Part shown: in pieces, positions 44,931-56,655 of the stretch
Numbering within the stretch: the stretch's first letter is position 1
Layout: each line of letters opens with the position of its first letter
Source: Fallopia convolvulus
Taxonomy: Eukaryota > Streptophyta > Magnoliopsida > Caryophyllales > Polygonaceae
Direction of reading: 5' to 3'
Length of the DNA: 64,000 nt
Assembly: GCA_964016875.1 (NCBI GenBank)
Contig: OZ024724.1
Location: 31,457,786 to 31,521,785 of the forward strand
The notes under the pieces: model-generated
Seen by the model: the letters and a program-made list of their open reading frames with translations, nothing else
Told to the model about the DNA's origin: nothing
The model's database searches: none
Translations under genes and position numbers: made by a program

Positions 44931-47930
44931 ATGCCCCTTTTGGGGTGTTCTTCCTCCGAACTCTTCGATTCTCCGCTTGTTCTACGTCTTTCTCCTTTGT
45001 AAATTCTTCTTTCCCCTTGGTCTTGTCTGTGTTTATTCTGGCTCCGCCTCCCCAGTTTGGCTTTGTGGTTCGTTATGATACTTCTCTCTTAGTTGAAATC
45101 TTAGGGTTTCTTGGTCTTGTGGTTCTTTGTTGTGGATCCATTGAGAACTGTAAACTCCTTACCCCTTGTCGGCCTCAATGTTGATATGACCTTTGCCTCA
45201 AGATCCCTCTCCTTTTTTACCCCTTCATGACCTGTTCCTGGTATTGGTGCTTTCGATTTTTGATCTCTCAGTTTTATTTGTTCGATTGGGCCTCTTCTTG
45301 TGATTCTTTCCTTGTGCTGGTTCTGCCTTGTGGGGAGGGCTTTAAAGGTCTTCTGGTGATCCACACATCCTCGATTTATGATTACTTTGTGATGGTTGGT
45401 CTTGGTTGCTTCCGCTTGGGCATGTGTGTGACAAATTTCTCTTTATTTGAGGGATTTATGGCCTTCTGGATTGCGGTTCAAGGGATTTTGTTGAAGGGGT
45501 TGAGCTCCTCTCTCCCCTCTTCTTGCTTTTGGATGTCGGCTTTTCCAGGTTCTGTAATTGATTCTCCTTATCTCTTAGTTTTTCAGTTTTTGTTTTTATT
45601 TATGTTCTTCCAAACTTTTCTCTTCTTGTTGTGGCTTCGACTTCTTCTCTCTTATGTGGTTTCGTTTCCTATCAAGATTGAGAACATGTCTAATCTATTG
45701 CTTTTAGAGAATGAACAATATTCTAATGAAACTTTTTTGAACATTTATCTCACAATTCATATGAATCTTGAGCTTCTCTTTTATTTTGAGGCATTTTTAC
45801 TCATCAACTAGTATGCAATCTGAATGTTTGGTGTGCCCTTGTTCGCTTACACAGTCTCCTTGTGTGAGAACGCTACAGGTTGAATTATTTACTCCACTAA
45901 TCCTCAACCATATTTCCTTATTACGGAAGAAATACATTATCATTCTTGGGTCGATCTGGTTATTTGACGTTTGGTTATATCTGATAGGTGAATTCTTTCT
46001 AAGCATCTCTAAAAGTTTTTGGCCTTCTAAGATGGTGCAATTATGTAGTGTTGTGCATTACTTGCTTCAATTGTTACTTGAACTATCTTCTTGTATTCTT
46101 GACTTTAAAAAGGATGTTTTTTTTGTCTGAGACCCTTGATTCTTTATAGTTTTGGTATTTAAATGATGGAAAATGCAAGAATCAAATTTCCTATTTCATT
46201 GTGTTCTATTTATGGTTGCATGTTTATGCTGGACTGGATTGCTGCCTGTTGGGGGTTTTCTCTGGTGGCTCTCTTTTGTTTCCTATGCTTGTGCTGGCCT
46301 CTCTTATTAGGTATGGTTTCTATCAATATGTTCTCAAACCTTCCTATCATGTTTCTTGGTTTGGTTCAAGAGTTCCTAAGTATGTGGGTTTGTCTCACAT
46401 ATAAGGTTGAGCTAGTTACCATTGTTTTGATTAGGAGAGGCATGAAACTTACAGTTGACACTTGCTTACCACAAAATTTGGGTACTAATTGGCATTTTCC
46501 CCATTCCTGTGTGTGTGGGGTGCCTTATTTTCCAAATTTACAAACAATTTATGTTCTCTGTCTGCTTACAAAAATTATAAGCTTTCTTGCTTATTGGATT
46601 CTACATTGGATCCCCTGTTATGTTGGCATTTTTGGAAGGTGCAAGGTTGAGCAAATGTCATCTTATAAATATTCACTCAATGCCAATTTTGATGATGAAC
46701 TTGTTCCTAAATTTTATTGTTATGAGATGGTTATGAAAATCTTTAAGTAGACCTATATGGTACTTATGAATATTCTAACTCCAAGTTCAGGTCAAAAGCT
46801 CCTTGGTTTTCCCTCTTTTGAGTTGGTAGACATAGTTGAGGTATTGATAGTTCAAAGGGGTTGGAATGTACAAACACTTCATTATGAACACTTACTTGCT
46901 AAACTTATAGTTATAGTTGTTTTGATAGTGTGGATGAACCGCCTTAAGGCACAAATGGTAATCCTCTCTTATTCCATTTTTTTGGTACAACCTAATATTT
47001 TTGATCTAATGCATTGTTTCTACTTGATTCATGGTTGTTTTTATAGCAGGTTATCTTCTCCTTCTTTGATATGGCTTGTGTTTTTTAAGGCATATGATAT
47101 TTATCTTTCCCTCTTGGAATATTGGCCCCTGGGTAAGCTATCAATGTCATATGAGTTCAGCAAGTTCTTCTATAACTCTTTGTATGAAATCACCAACTAT
47201 TCGTTTTCTATAGAATTTATATTACTTTTCGTGTTAAAAGCTATATGTATTTGTTTAGTTGTTTTTATTGTGACTGCCTTCACATTTTTCCTTGGCTTGT
47301 TACCCATATTTTTGCTTGTTTGAGTGCCCATTTGCTTGATCTTTTCATCACCTTCTGGATCTTGATGAAATTTGAACAAAACAAAGTTAATTATGATCAT
47401 AATATGAGAGTCCTAATTTGAATAAATGAGATTTACAGTTTTGATTTTTTAAATAAAATTGATACTATTAGTTGTGATGGCTCTATATTACTGGTTCAGT
47501 TTGAGGCTAGTCCACTATCTCAAGTTAAACAAAATGCATTTAATATACTCATCATGAAAATTTAATGTTCATCGTTTACTTATTTATTCATTTATTACTT
47601 CCATATCTTCTTCTGTTGCCACCGATTTTTTCCTCTCTCTCTGCTTGTATGATATGCTATTTGCTACTTCATTTAATGTTATTCTTTTATTCTCTCTTTT
47701 CCTTAAATGACTATCTACAGTTATTAACTCCAAATCTAGGCACTACTATCTTTGAGATTTATCTATTTAAAGGACCACTTCTTCATGTTAATACTTACCT
47801 TATGTCCTTGTCTCTCTTCCAAAATCTTCCTTTTTTCAGTTTCTCTAAGTGGTGTGCAATCATGTTTCAGTCCTTCTCTTATCAAGATGCACTTGTTAAC
47901 TTCCCTGTGCTACCATCTCTCCTTACTTCT
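44931..47930 (+). other. Long T-rich leader of the LINE relic
   Basis: Three kilobases with strong T excess on the plus strand. Several long plus-strand open frames (45227-45811, 46163-46750, 46757-47323) translate to Phe/Leu-rich sequence with no family resemblance, and follow from the composition. I see no domain. It may be a 5' UTR or captured non-coding DNA. Confidence 0.45.
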
Positions 47931-49499
47931 ATGGAGCTTGAGAGCATTCATGGGGGTGTTCTCTTCTATGAAAATCAGACTCTCCCTGTTGTCAATGGAA
48001 ACACTAATTTGATTCCCTCTGGCCCTTTAACTGCTCATGGAGTCTTGACCGACTCGTCAGATGAACTATCTTCTCTTGCCTCTGATGTGGTATTTGTTCC
48101 CTCAAATAATATCCTCCAACCAAACTCCATTCCTGGTTCTCTGCCTCTGCCTAACCCCATTGCTATTCCATTTGTGCGGAAATACTTGCATGAACTCATG
48201 CATTTCACCCTTCTACTAAAAATGGTTGAAGAACCAGTTTGCACTACCCTTATTAATGGGAAAATGAAAGATGCATGGAAGGATTTAGCAAAAGGTGCAA
48301 TCCTGTTTCAGGAATTCTCCAACTTTTGGATCCTTTTCAAATTTGCAAATAGGGAGTCAAGAGATTTGGTGTTTAATAAGAGACCTTACCATTTACAAGG
48401 GAAATTAATGGCCTTATATCCTTTTTACCCTGAGTTCAACCCTTCAAATGATGAGGTGATTAGGGCAGATGTTTTGGCAAGGATTCCTTCTTTGCCTTAC
48501 TACCTTTTCACCCCATCAACCCTTGATTTGATCCTAAGGGATAACTTGATTGGAGACTTCATTAGGGTTGATGAGGTCTCTAATTCAAAGAATAAAATGA
48601 AATTTTGTAGAGTTTTGGTCAATATTGATGTTTCTGTCCCTCTCAAAGGTAGCATCAAGTTCCTGGCTTATGATAATTCTGAAATCACTTTGAAAGTTTG
48701 GTATGAGTCTGTCTCTCCTGGTTGTGGTTGTTGTGGGGAGGCTGATCATTCCTTTGATGAGTGTCCTCTCAATAATATATAACCTAGGAAGCTTAAACTA
48801 TGTGTGGCTGATAATTCAAATGATGCTGAACTTATTAAGCAAACAAGGATGAAACTGCATGTCAACTTGGTCGGTAGAACTGTCACTTCCAAAGCTCCTG
48901 CTAGTATTACTTTTGTCAGATCCAATGTGGTTAACCCCATGCAGCCTCTTAACATGGTTCCCTCTACACCTGGTGTCTCTGCAGTTCAGCCTCTTGTGGA
49001 GGGTGTTTTGACTTTTGGTTCCTTACCTAATATGAGTTCTTTGAATCCTGTCATGGCTTTTGACATGCTCTCTGCAATGGAACCCACAGCTTTTACTGAT
49101 ACAGTTCTAGCTATGCATTCTATAGAACAAATGGCTTATGCCTTGTCTGCTATGAATATCCCTTGCCCCGAGACAATGATGATCCCACCTTTTGTTTGTG
49201 CCTTTCCTCTAGCCCCTGTTGGATTGGGTCTTGGCCATGTTACTAACCCTTTAATCCCTCAGCTGGCTTATATGGGGACGACTGGTATAGACATTGGGAC
49301 TGAGTCATCTCATTCGCAACTTAGAAGGCACTTGAATGATGTTCAGATTAAGGCTGCTGAGGAAAGTTCTTCTGACTCTCCTAAGCGCAAGGAGGTTATG
49401 GTAGTGAATGATAAAACTGTAGGCAACTCCAAGTCTTCTAAAAAACCTAATAGTACCCGTGCTACGAAGAACCAAAATGTTAATGATTCGTGCTCTTAA
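47931..49499 (+). pseudogene. LINE ORF1 protein (DUF4283-like plus zinc knuckle), one premature stop
   Basis: Begins at the ATG at 47931 (MELESIHGGVLFYENQ). Residues about 85-190 resemble the DUF4283 domain of plant L1-type ORF1 proteins (KDAWKDLAKGAILFQEF, NFWILFKFANRESRDLV). The zinc knuckle CGCCGEADHSFDEC has the exact Cys-X2-Cys-X4-His-X4-Cys spacing. TAA at 48780-48782 follows soon after; the same frame then continues to 49499 with a Ser/Lys-rich tail. These proteins bind LINE RNA. The in-frame ATG at 47565 is unlikely to be the start because the extension is hydrophobic low-complexity sequence. Confidence 0.72.
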
Positions 49500-50169
49500 G
49501 GTTTTAAGTCCTGTCCTTTGTAAAATACAGTTTCATGCCAGCTTTTATTATGCTTGTTTCATCTATGGTTTCAGCTTCAATTTGTGTGTAATGTTGTTGT
49601 TAAATCCATGGAAGTGTCATGGTAATTTACCCCAAGTTGCTTTGGGAACTTATGTTAGTTTTAAGAAGGCTTGTAATCCAGGTAATCTCTGTAAAATAGC
49701 TATCCTATATGTTTTCAGTTGTGATATGTTTAATATAATGTTTTCCTATTATATAAAGTGTTCACCTTACTGCTTTTACCTTTCCTGTGCTCTTGTTACT
49801 GGTGTTCTTAGGTTCAAGGTTTGCTTGTTTGTTGAAGTGCATTCTCTTTCACCTTTGAGGAGTCAGTGGCAGTGCTCTTTTGTTTAATTTATTTGTGTGT
49901 GCCAAAGCAGTTCTTGCAACTTCATTTTGGTCTCTTTTGTTTGTATTTTGTATTATTGTTGTTGTACTTGTAAGAATTATAGAACTTGTGTGAACTATAC
50001 TCTTTCTTTACATACTTTCCTTATGGACTTTGTACATTTTTTAAATTGTCTTAGTTCTTGCTTGTATTTTGCCTTTGTTGTTGAAAGGCAAAAGTTTAAA
50101 GGTTGATATGACAGGTTATATGACTTTAATCTCTTACAAGATTTTTTATGAGTATCGCTTATTAAGATG
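49500..50169 (+). other. Spacer between LINE ORF1 and ORF2
   Basis: T-rich and non-coding. No RNA gene or conserved motif recognised. Confidence 0.35.
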
Positions 50170-50515
50170 TAAGAGGTGTGCATAAATCCAATTTCTTCCT
50201 AGAAATTGGATTTACTAGAAAATTAAATAAATTGAACTTTCTTTGTCTAGCTAAAACTAAGACCGAACTAGAACCCTCTTTGTAAGAGGTGTTAAGAAAA
50301 TGTGGCTTTCAGGATAGTATTTGTTGTCCAAGTATAGGTACAAAGGGTGACCTCTGGTTACTTATTTGCCAAAATACATTCACAAACTCATGTCAACTTT
50401 TTTTAAAACAAACTAATGTTATCATTCTAAAATATTCAAAAAATAACCATGTTTTTTATTATTTATGCACCATCTCAGGAAGAATTTAAACCTTGCTTCT
50501 GGAATTCTTTGTCTC
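50170..50515 (+). pseudogene. Start of LINE ORF2 (endonuclease domain), truncated
   Basis: Reads NFLCLAKTKTELEPSL, a stop at about 50283, then VLRKCGFQDSICCPSIGTKG, the beginning of the plant LINE endonuclease. In the usual LxETKT motif the catalytic Glu is Lys here. A frame change occurs near 50480, and the homology ends at about 50515. The rest of ORF2 is not in the window. Confidence 0.65.
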
Positions 50516-50908
50516 AATAGATTATTGGTTGAACACGCATTATTGGTTAAACTCAATAGTTTAACCAATATGAGAAAAGCGTGTTCAACTAATTAGATCC
50601 ATCATGATATTGCTTTATTGATCATCGATTCTCTTGATTCTCTCCTCACTTGAATAATCTATTGTGGATAATGATCCTACTAAGGACTAAGACCCGAACT
50701 TCAGATTTAGTTGATAGACCAACCAGTTCTAACAACCCTAATTATCTAATAACCTAGAAGACCTTCTAGATTCAATTAAATAACAGCATGAAGATTCAAG
50801 TTATCAATAGAAACAAACACTTAGAGCAACCAGACATCTAAGTGACTTGTGAATTTATTCCCTACTTTAATCAACTTGTCCAACCGGTACTAAATCAATT
50901 AAAGTCTC
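50516..50908 (-). repeat. Inverted LTR-like fragment with a long palindrome
   Basis: Bases 50590-50908, read on the minus strand, match the probable solo LTR at about 31235-31570 (shared GATAACTTGAATC, TAGATTATTCAAGTGA and others). The outer part contains a near-perfect palindrome at 50528-50589. It joins the RNase H end of element F at about 50908. Confidence 0.6.
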
Positions 50909-51687
50909 TAGGTCATAATCCTTAGTCAGTTCGAACCACCTACAATTTCTCATATTGAGCTCTTGTTGGGTGAAGATATACTTAAGACTCTTATGATCTG
51001 TTAGAATCTGACAAGTTACTCCATACAGATAATGACACCAAATCTTCAACGCATGAATCACAACGGCTAACTCTAGATCATGTGTCGGGTAATTCTGCTC
51101 ATTTGGTTTTAACTGCCTTGAAGCATAAGCAATTACTCTACCATTCTGCATTAGAACACAACCTAATTCAAATTTCAAAGCATCACTATACATAACATAA
51201 CCTCCATTCCCTTGAGGAAGACCTAAGACCGGAGCTGAAGTCAATCTATTCTTCAATTCATCAATACTTTTCTGACAGACATTTGACCACTCAATTTTTA
51301 TTGTTTTACATAGCAGATTGGTTAATGGTTGGGCTATAGAAGAAAATCCTTCTACAAACCGTCTATAGTACCCAACCAAACCCGAGAAACTACGTACCTC
51401 CTTCACATTCCTTGGAGGTTCCCAAGCTGCCACGACCTCTATCTTTGTTGGATCAACCATCACTCCTCTAGCAGACACCACATGACCAAGAAATGTTACT
51501 TTTGGCATCCAGAATTCACACTTTGGTAATTTTGCAAACAACTGGTTTTGTTTCAAAACTCCCAAGACTGTTATCAGATTCTCAACATGCTCCTCGTGAC
51601 TTTATGAATATACTAATATATCATCTATGAACACTACCACAAACCGATCTAAATAATCAATAAAGTACGGTTCATCAATTCCATGAA
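50909..51687 (-). pseudogene. pol: Reverse transcriptase C-terminal half and RNase H of chromovirus element F
   Basis: On the minus strand from 51687: the catalytic FIDDILVYS, a TAA at 51601-51603, then [32 protein letters not shown] and the RNase H-like domain ([37 protein letters not shown]). It is cut at 50908 by the LTR-like fragment. The other half of the reverse transcriptase lies at 60764-60984, beyond element E. Confidence 0.85.
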
Positions 51688-53154
51688 TGTTGACGAGCCT
51701 TTAATCTGGACAACAAAAAAATTTAAAACTGAAGACCCCACTGAGTATAGGGGAGTCAGGATCGTTCCACGAGAAGCACGGTTTGTTTATCTCTCGACTA
51801 CTAATTATGAAAATCAAACAAAAACAAGCAAATACTCACGGCCAACCTCGTTAACGACTTTGTCAGGGTTGTTAACAAACCTGTAGACTGCTAACGACCT
51901 AAAATAAGTTCGGTGCCGAGGCTACGAACTCAGTAACGAATATGATCAAGAAAAATTCAAATAAAAACAAAGATCTAGGATAAGGGTCACCACAACATAG
52001 TCATGCATATAAACTCATAAGAAGATAAAGATCATGCATTTAAATAGATATATTCATCAACTTTCATTGACTAATAAGTAAGTTAATCTACTCTCATAAA
52101 TTAATTCACTCAATAACTTGTTTTGGATCCAAAGCTTGAAACTTTCGTATTCAAACAATATCAACCTTCAAGTTTATAACTTTCTCTCTCGATCAAGTTA
52201 AGACTCAAATTACCTTGACTTTCATCTCGGTATAAACACAACAAGCAATATCAAAATAGATAAAAGACATTCAACAAATCATCTTACTCATCAATCCATG
52301 CATAACTATGCCGGGTTTCAACCCCGACCCTAGATAAGAAAACTACTCACTACTCATAACTAGAAAACAAACAACTTCTATAAAGGAGAATATTGAAAAC
52401 AAAACAACTACTGCAAATTAATAGGAAAATACCATCTTACAGAATTCAGAAGAAACCGAAAAATACAAAACCGAATCGAAAACCGTGATTAACGACCTCG
52501 GCTAACTCTCGTTCACCTCGGCTCTATCTCTCTCCGACCCTTCACTCTCCCTTGGCTCTTCCTTCTTCTCTACTTGCCACCCCCTCTCTAGGTTATAAAG
52601 AAGGGTATTTATACTAATACAGCTATCTAAATAAATAAGGATACAAGATAAAAACTTTCCTAAAAGATAGAAACCTACTCTAAAAAGATAGAAATAAAAA
52701 CCTAGAAGGATAACAAGACTTAAAATAATATAATAACCCTAAAACTCATTAAAAAGACTCTACCGACACGGAATAAATTCCCGCACAGGATCGGTAGGTC
52801 ATCACTAAGATTTCCCGAAAAACCCTATCTCGAAACCTCATTAAAGACCCTGGACAGCCTCGTTAACGAGCCTGGATTTTTTACTTCTTCATTGCTTCAA
52901 CTCTAAAAGCTTGGACTTCGACTTCTTCATCTTGTATTCTTCCGTCCTTCACCATAGCATCCCAAATTTAGCTCCAAAAAGCACCGTGTCCTTGCTAAAA
53001 CCTACAAAAAGACACAAAACGGAGTAGCTTCCATACTTTTCACAAAATATGCAAAACCATCCAAAAACACACAAAACTAACCCTAAACTTATCAAAACTA
53101 AACCTAACAATCTAAGAAAACACCCTAAAAACTATACCAAAAACACGAAAATCA
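51688..53154 (-). repeat. 3' LTR of element E
   Basis: 1467 bp, aligned end to end with 59291-60758 and differing at scattered positions only. Contains TCGTTAACGA copies at 51848 and 52860 and degenerate partners. Confidence 0.92.
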
Positions 53155-54411
53155 AAATACCCCATACTTAGACTTGCTTGTCCTCAAGCAATCACTAAAC
53201 AATAGTCAAAACCAAACAACAATACTCATCAAACTATAGCCATCATCAAAAAAAAAAGCAACATCAAAACATATAGAAAAAAATAGCAAATGACTATTAA
53301 CGTCATCACACATATATGCACCAAATAGACATAAGCAAATACAATCCAACCTCACAAGGGATATGTGTTTTACTCAACTCTCAAGTGTTTGGGCTTATAA
53401 ATTCAACTCTCAACAAAAACTCATAGAAATTGGAACTTATATCACCAAACTCTCCACCTAAGATTTGTCAAAACAAGCAAAAATCATCAAGAGAACTTAG
53501 GGGGATCAATGAGAAACTTCATAGAAGCTTCCATTCGGCCGGGTTGTAATGGGGCTTGGTAAAGACAATTAGGCATGGAAATATTTTGGCTATGTGGTGC
53601 TAATAATATCCGGGAATCATAGACTCATAAAAACTCACATCTCACCAAAAATCTCATAAAAGATATACCAAACTCACTCAAACATTATGAACACTAATAC
53701 TCTTTATTAACCCAATATATCCTAGAAAGTCTCATAACACAACTCAAAAGAATCTCTGGTTTATCTATTAAACATACATGCACTTCTTACTTCTTTCTAT
53801 TTATTTCCTACTCTACTTCCGCTCATTTTTTTTTACTGCCTCGTTAACGAACCAACATGGTCATTACCGAGCTTCCTCGTGTACTCCTCTTTTTTCTTTG
53901 TTTCAACAAACAATCTTATTTCGTGCATCTTTTGTACCAAGAGATCTTTCTTTTTACACAATTTAAGCAAGAGACATTCAATCTACCCTTCCCAACAATC
54001 CTTACATTTTAAACCAAAACATAACATTTCACTCTCCCTTTTTAAACTCAACAAAACAAACCTTTCCAAACTAAGTCCTAATCCCCGGATAGGGTCAAGC
54101 TTATGTCGGCTAGGGAACAATTTTTGTGGAGCTAAAAATAAAAGGCTTCAGGCTCAAATTGGCTTCAAAAAGAAGGATCATGTAAGAGTGGATAGGGATT
54201 AATAGGGCTTAAAAAATAAGTTCCTAGTCATCTGATTTTCATAAGTAATGAACTATAAATCTTATATAGGTCTCAAGAAATAGATAACCATCACAATTCC
54301 AAGAGATAATATGATAGAGAGTAAATTACACAAAAAAGAAGAGGGATTCTTTATGTTTTCCCTATAAGGCCAAAAATAACTCACAAGGCAAATTTTGTTA
54401 AATTGCATCAC
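53155..54411 (-). other. 3' non-coding region of element E
   Basis: Contains the polypurine tract (GTATGGGGTATTT on the minus strand, next to 53154), the hairpin at 53174-53191, the 29-bp block shared with element D at 53530-53558, and a TCGTTAACGA/TCATTACCGA pair at 53841-53870. No ORF with homology. Confidence 0.6.
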
Positions 54412-55619
54412 TTATGCTAAAAGGTATACATCCTCGAGGTTGAGCTCCTCTGTGTCTCCCTCAGTAGCTGCCTCTTTAGTCTTATCATCATCTTCATTCA
54501 TCCCTTCTCCTTCTCGCTCCAATCTCGTCTCACACGGCCTAAGTGATAGCTCATCCTCCAGCTTGGGCTCTAACGGGAATGCATGCCCCGTCCATGCCTC
54601 GTACCAATTTGGTGGGTAAAGTAGCTCCAACTTATCCCGGGTGACTACAACATCTCGGCCTTGAACTTTCGTAACATACCCATCCCGCACTTGAGTGAAA
54701 ATACTAGAGCTAAACCAATAGTTTCGGTTGAGCAATTGGGCGTGATAGGGCGTGTAACGAGTGAGATCGACTCCAAGATTGGTCGCCAGGAGACTAACCA
54801 GATTCCCGCACCATACTTCCTTTGACTTGGTGACTTCTCCAAATAATAAAGCCATTCGTACCCCAAGTTCAATGGGGTGGGCTCCTCAAAAAGCATAGTG
54901 CGGAGGCAAGCAACTTCTGTCCTAGTCAGCCTGTTCAACTCTCTCATAGGCCAGAATGTAGCGGCTAGGACTCAGAGAATGATCTTGAATATGGGGTTGA
55001 TGATGTTTGCCCTAGATAATGCCGTAGTGGAGGGCTCTACCTCCCCGGTGATGTACCTCCAAGTCCTTGTCACCTTATAATCTTTGAGGTTGTACTCTCG
55101 AGATGGATTTGGGAGCTCCAGAATAGCATTAAACTCCGCCAAAGTGTACTCTCGGTTCACATTACTGAGCCTAAATCGAATGTGTCCCGGCGAAGTCTTC
55201 ATCGGGAAGATTGTCTCAAGAGTGGCTAGGAACTCGGATATGAGAGCCGGAAAGTGTGGCAAATTCTCCTTCTTCAGCAAATGAGGCGCACCAAGAATAG
55301 CAAAGGCCTCCTTAACATCATCATAGATCCTCATGGCTTTAGCACTCGACCTTGAGAACCACCTAGTGTTGTGGTCCTTGTCTAGAATGGCGTTGTATCG
55401 GTCTGCTTGCCCTTGCGTGCACAGGATCACGTTATCCATGCGAGGAGGAGATGGGACCTCTGATTCCTCTTCCTCTTTTGGGCGCGGGTAGCGGCTCGGC
55501 TTGAACTTGCCATGTGGACCTACAAAAAAAAGTACGACTTTTCCAAGATAATATCCACTCAAGTAGTTTAGACAAGAGACCCCATACTTGGTCTCAGAAT
55601 AGCCCTCGGAATTCGTCAT
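54412..55619 (-). pseudogene. Athila-type ORF (env-position) of element E
   Basis: A frame from 55619 resembles the plant 'ATHILA ORF-1' protein family: ADRYNAILDKDHNTRWFS, then LPHFPALISEFLATLETIF, HIRFRLSNVNREYTLAEFNA and the later NRLTRTEVACLRTMLFEE. A TGA at 54972-54974 and a frameshift near 54830 break it; the final frame ends at 54412 with an acidic tail. Function in these elements is unknown. It occupies the place of an envelope-like gene between pol/pro and the 3' LTR. Confidence 0.68.
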
Positions 55620-56655
55620 TAACTACCCAATTGGGTCGTTAACGGGTCTAGACTGGTTTTGTCAACTTTGAAGATACGCATGGTCGTTAACGAGCCTGGG
55701 TGGGTCGTTAACGAGCCTGAACATGAACCACTTGCAAATTTCCAAGTGAAATTAACTTTAAGATTGAGCCATGAATCAAGCATGCATCCTCCATAGTCCT
55801 ACACTAGACACACAATTGGGTATATGCACCCCATACTTATTCAATTACCCATCCCGAACATGCTAGAATTGCCCAAAATTAACATGGTGAAGATCAAACT
55901 CAATATCTAGAACAAGAAAATTCATGCTTTTCCAATCAAATTGCAATGGGGAACTAGGCACGAACAACTCTTCCTAGATCAAGAACAACTAAGCACAAAT
56001 CAAATTCATGGGCATCAACAAGACATGCAATTCGACCACCTCTATAACACAATCTAGATACAAAATTTCTACCCTAAAAATCATGAATCATGTAATAAAG
56101 AGTTAGGGTTGAGAAATCATACCGGTAAATTGAGAAATTGAAGAACAAAAGATCGAAAATTGGGTGGTTAACGAGCCCGTATCTCGTCGGTAACGAAAAC
56201 AATGGTGGCGGGCGTTGGTAACTTGGTTGGGTTCCGAGGTCGGTGGTGGTGGTGAATTCCGATCGGTAATGAAGGATTTTGGTAGGTATTTTGAGAGTTT
56301 ATGGTTGGGATTTGAGGGTTTGAGAGTAGGATTTTGGGAGGTTTAGAAGGGTTATATAAGAGAGGGTAGAAATAGGAGGAGGGGTAGGTAGAGGCGGCAA
56401 AAGGGGGTAGAAGATAGAAGATAGATTAGGGATAAAAGAAAAAGCTTACATGCCCGTTTTCCGAGTCGGGTTGCCAGACCGGGTTGTTAACGACCGTAGG
56501 TGGGTCGTTAACGAGCCTCCGTACCCTCTTTGAATGGATTACGATCACATCTCCTACATCCTATTAGCTAAAAGGAAACTATCCTATTCTCTATCCTAAA
56601 AAATTAATAAAAACTCAAAAGAAAACTAGGAAAAAGATCTAAAAAGAAAGGAAAT
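55620..56655 (-). other. Non-coding stretch between protease and the Athila ORF of element E
   Basis: No ORF with homology. It holds several TCGTTAACGA-type palindromes in pairs (55616/55636, 55684/55705, 56165/56187, 56484/56505). Reverse transcriptase and integrase would be expected near here in an autonomous relative. Confidence 0.55.

Larger units (their letters stand above)
44931..50515 (+). mobile_element. LINE relic with ORF1 and the start of ORF2
   Basis: Order on the plus strand: a ~3-kb T-rich leader (44931-47930), ORF1 with DUF4283-like domain and zinc knuckle (47931-49499), a 670-bp gap, and the beginning of an apurinic-endonuclease-type ORF2 (about 50170-50515). The reverse transcriptase part is absent; the sequence switches at about 50515 to inverted gypsy-LTR-like DNA. 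It was interrupted near its left end by element D. Confidence 0.7.

Noticed and set aside
45227..47323. Three plus-strand frames of about 190 codons that look like membrane proteins
   Set aside because: The hydrophobicity follows from the T-rich strand (Phe/Leu/Cys codons). There is no conserved motif, and the adjacent frames are equally open.
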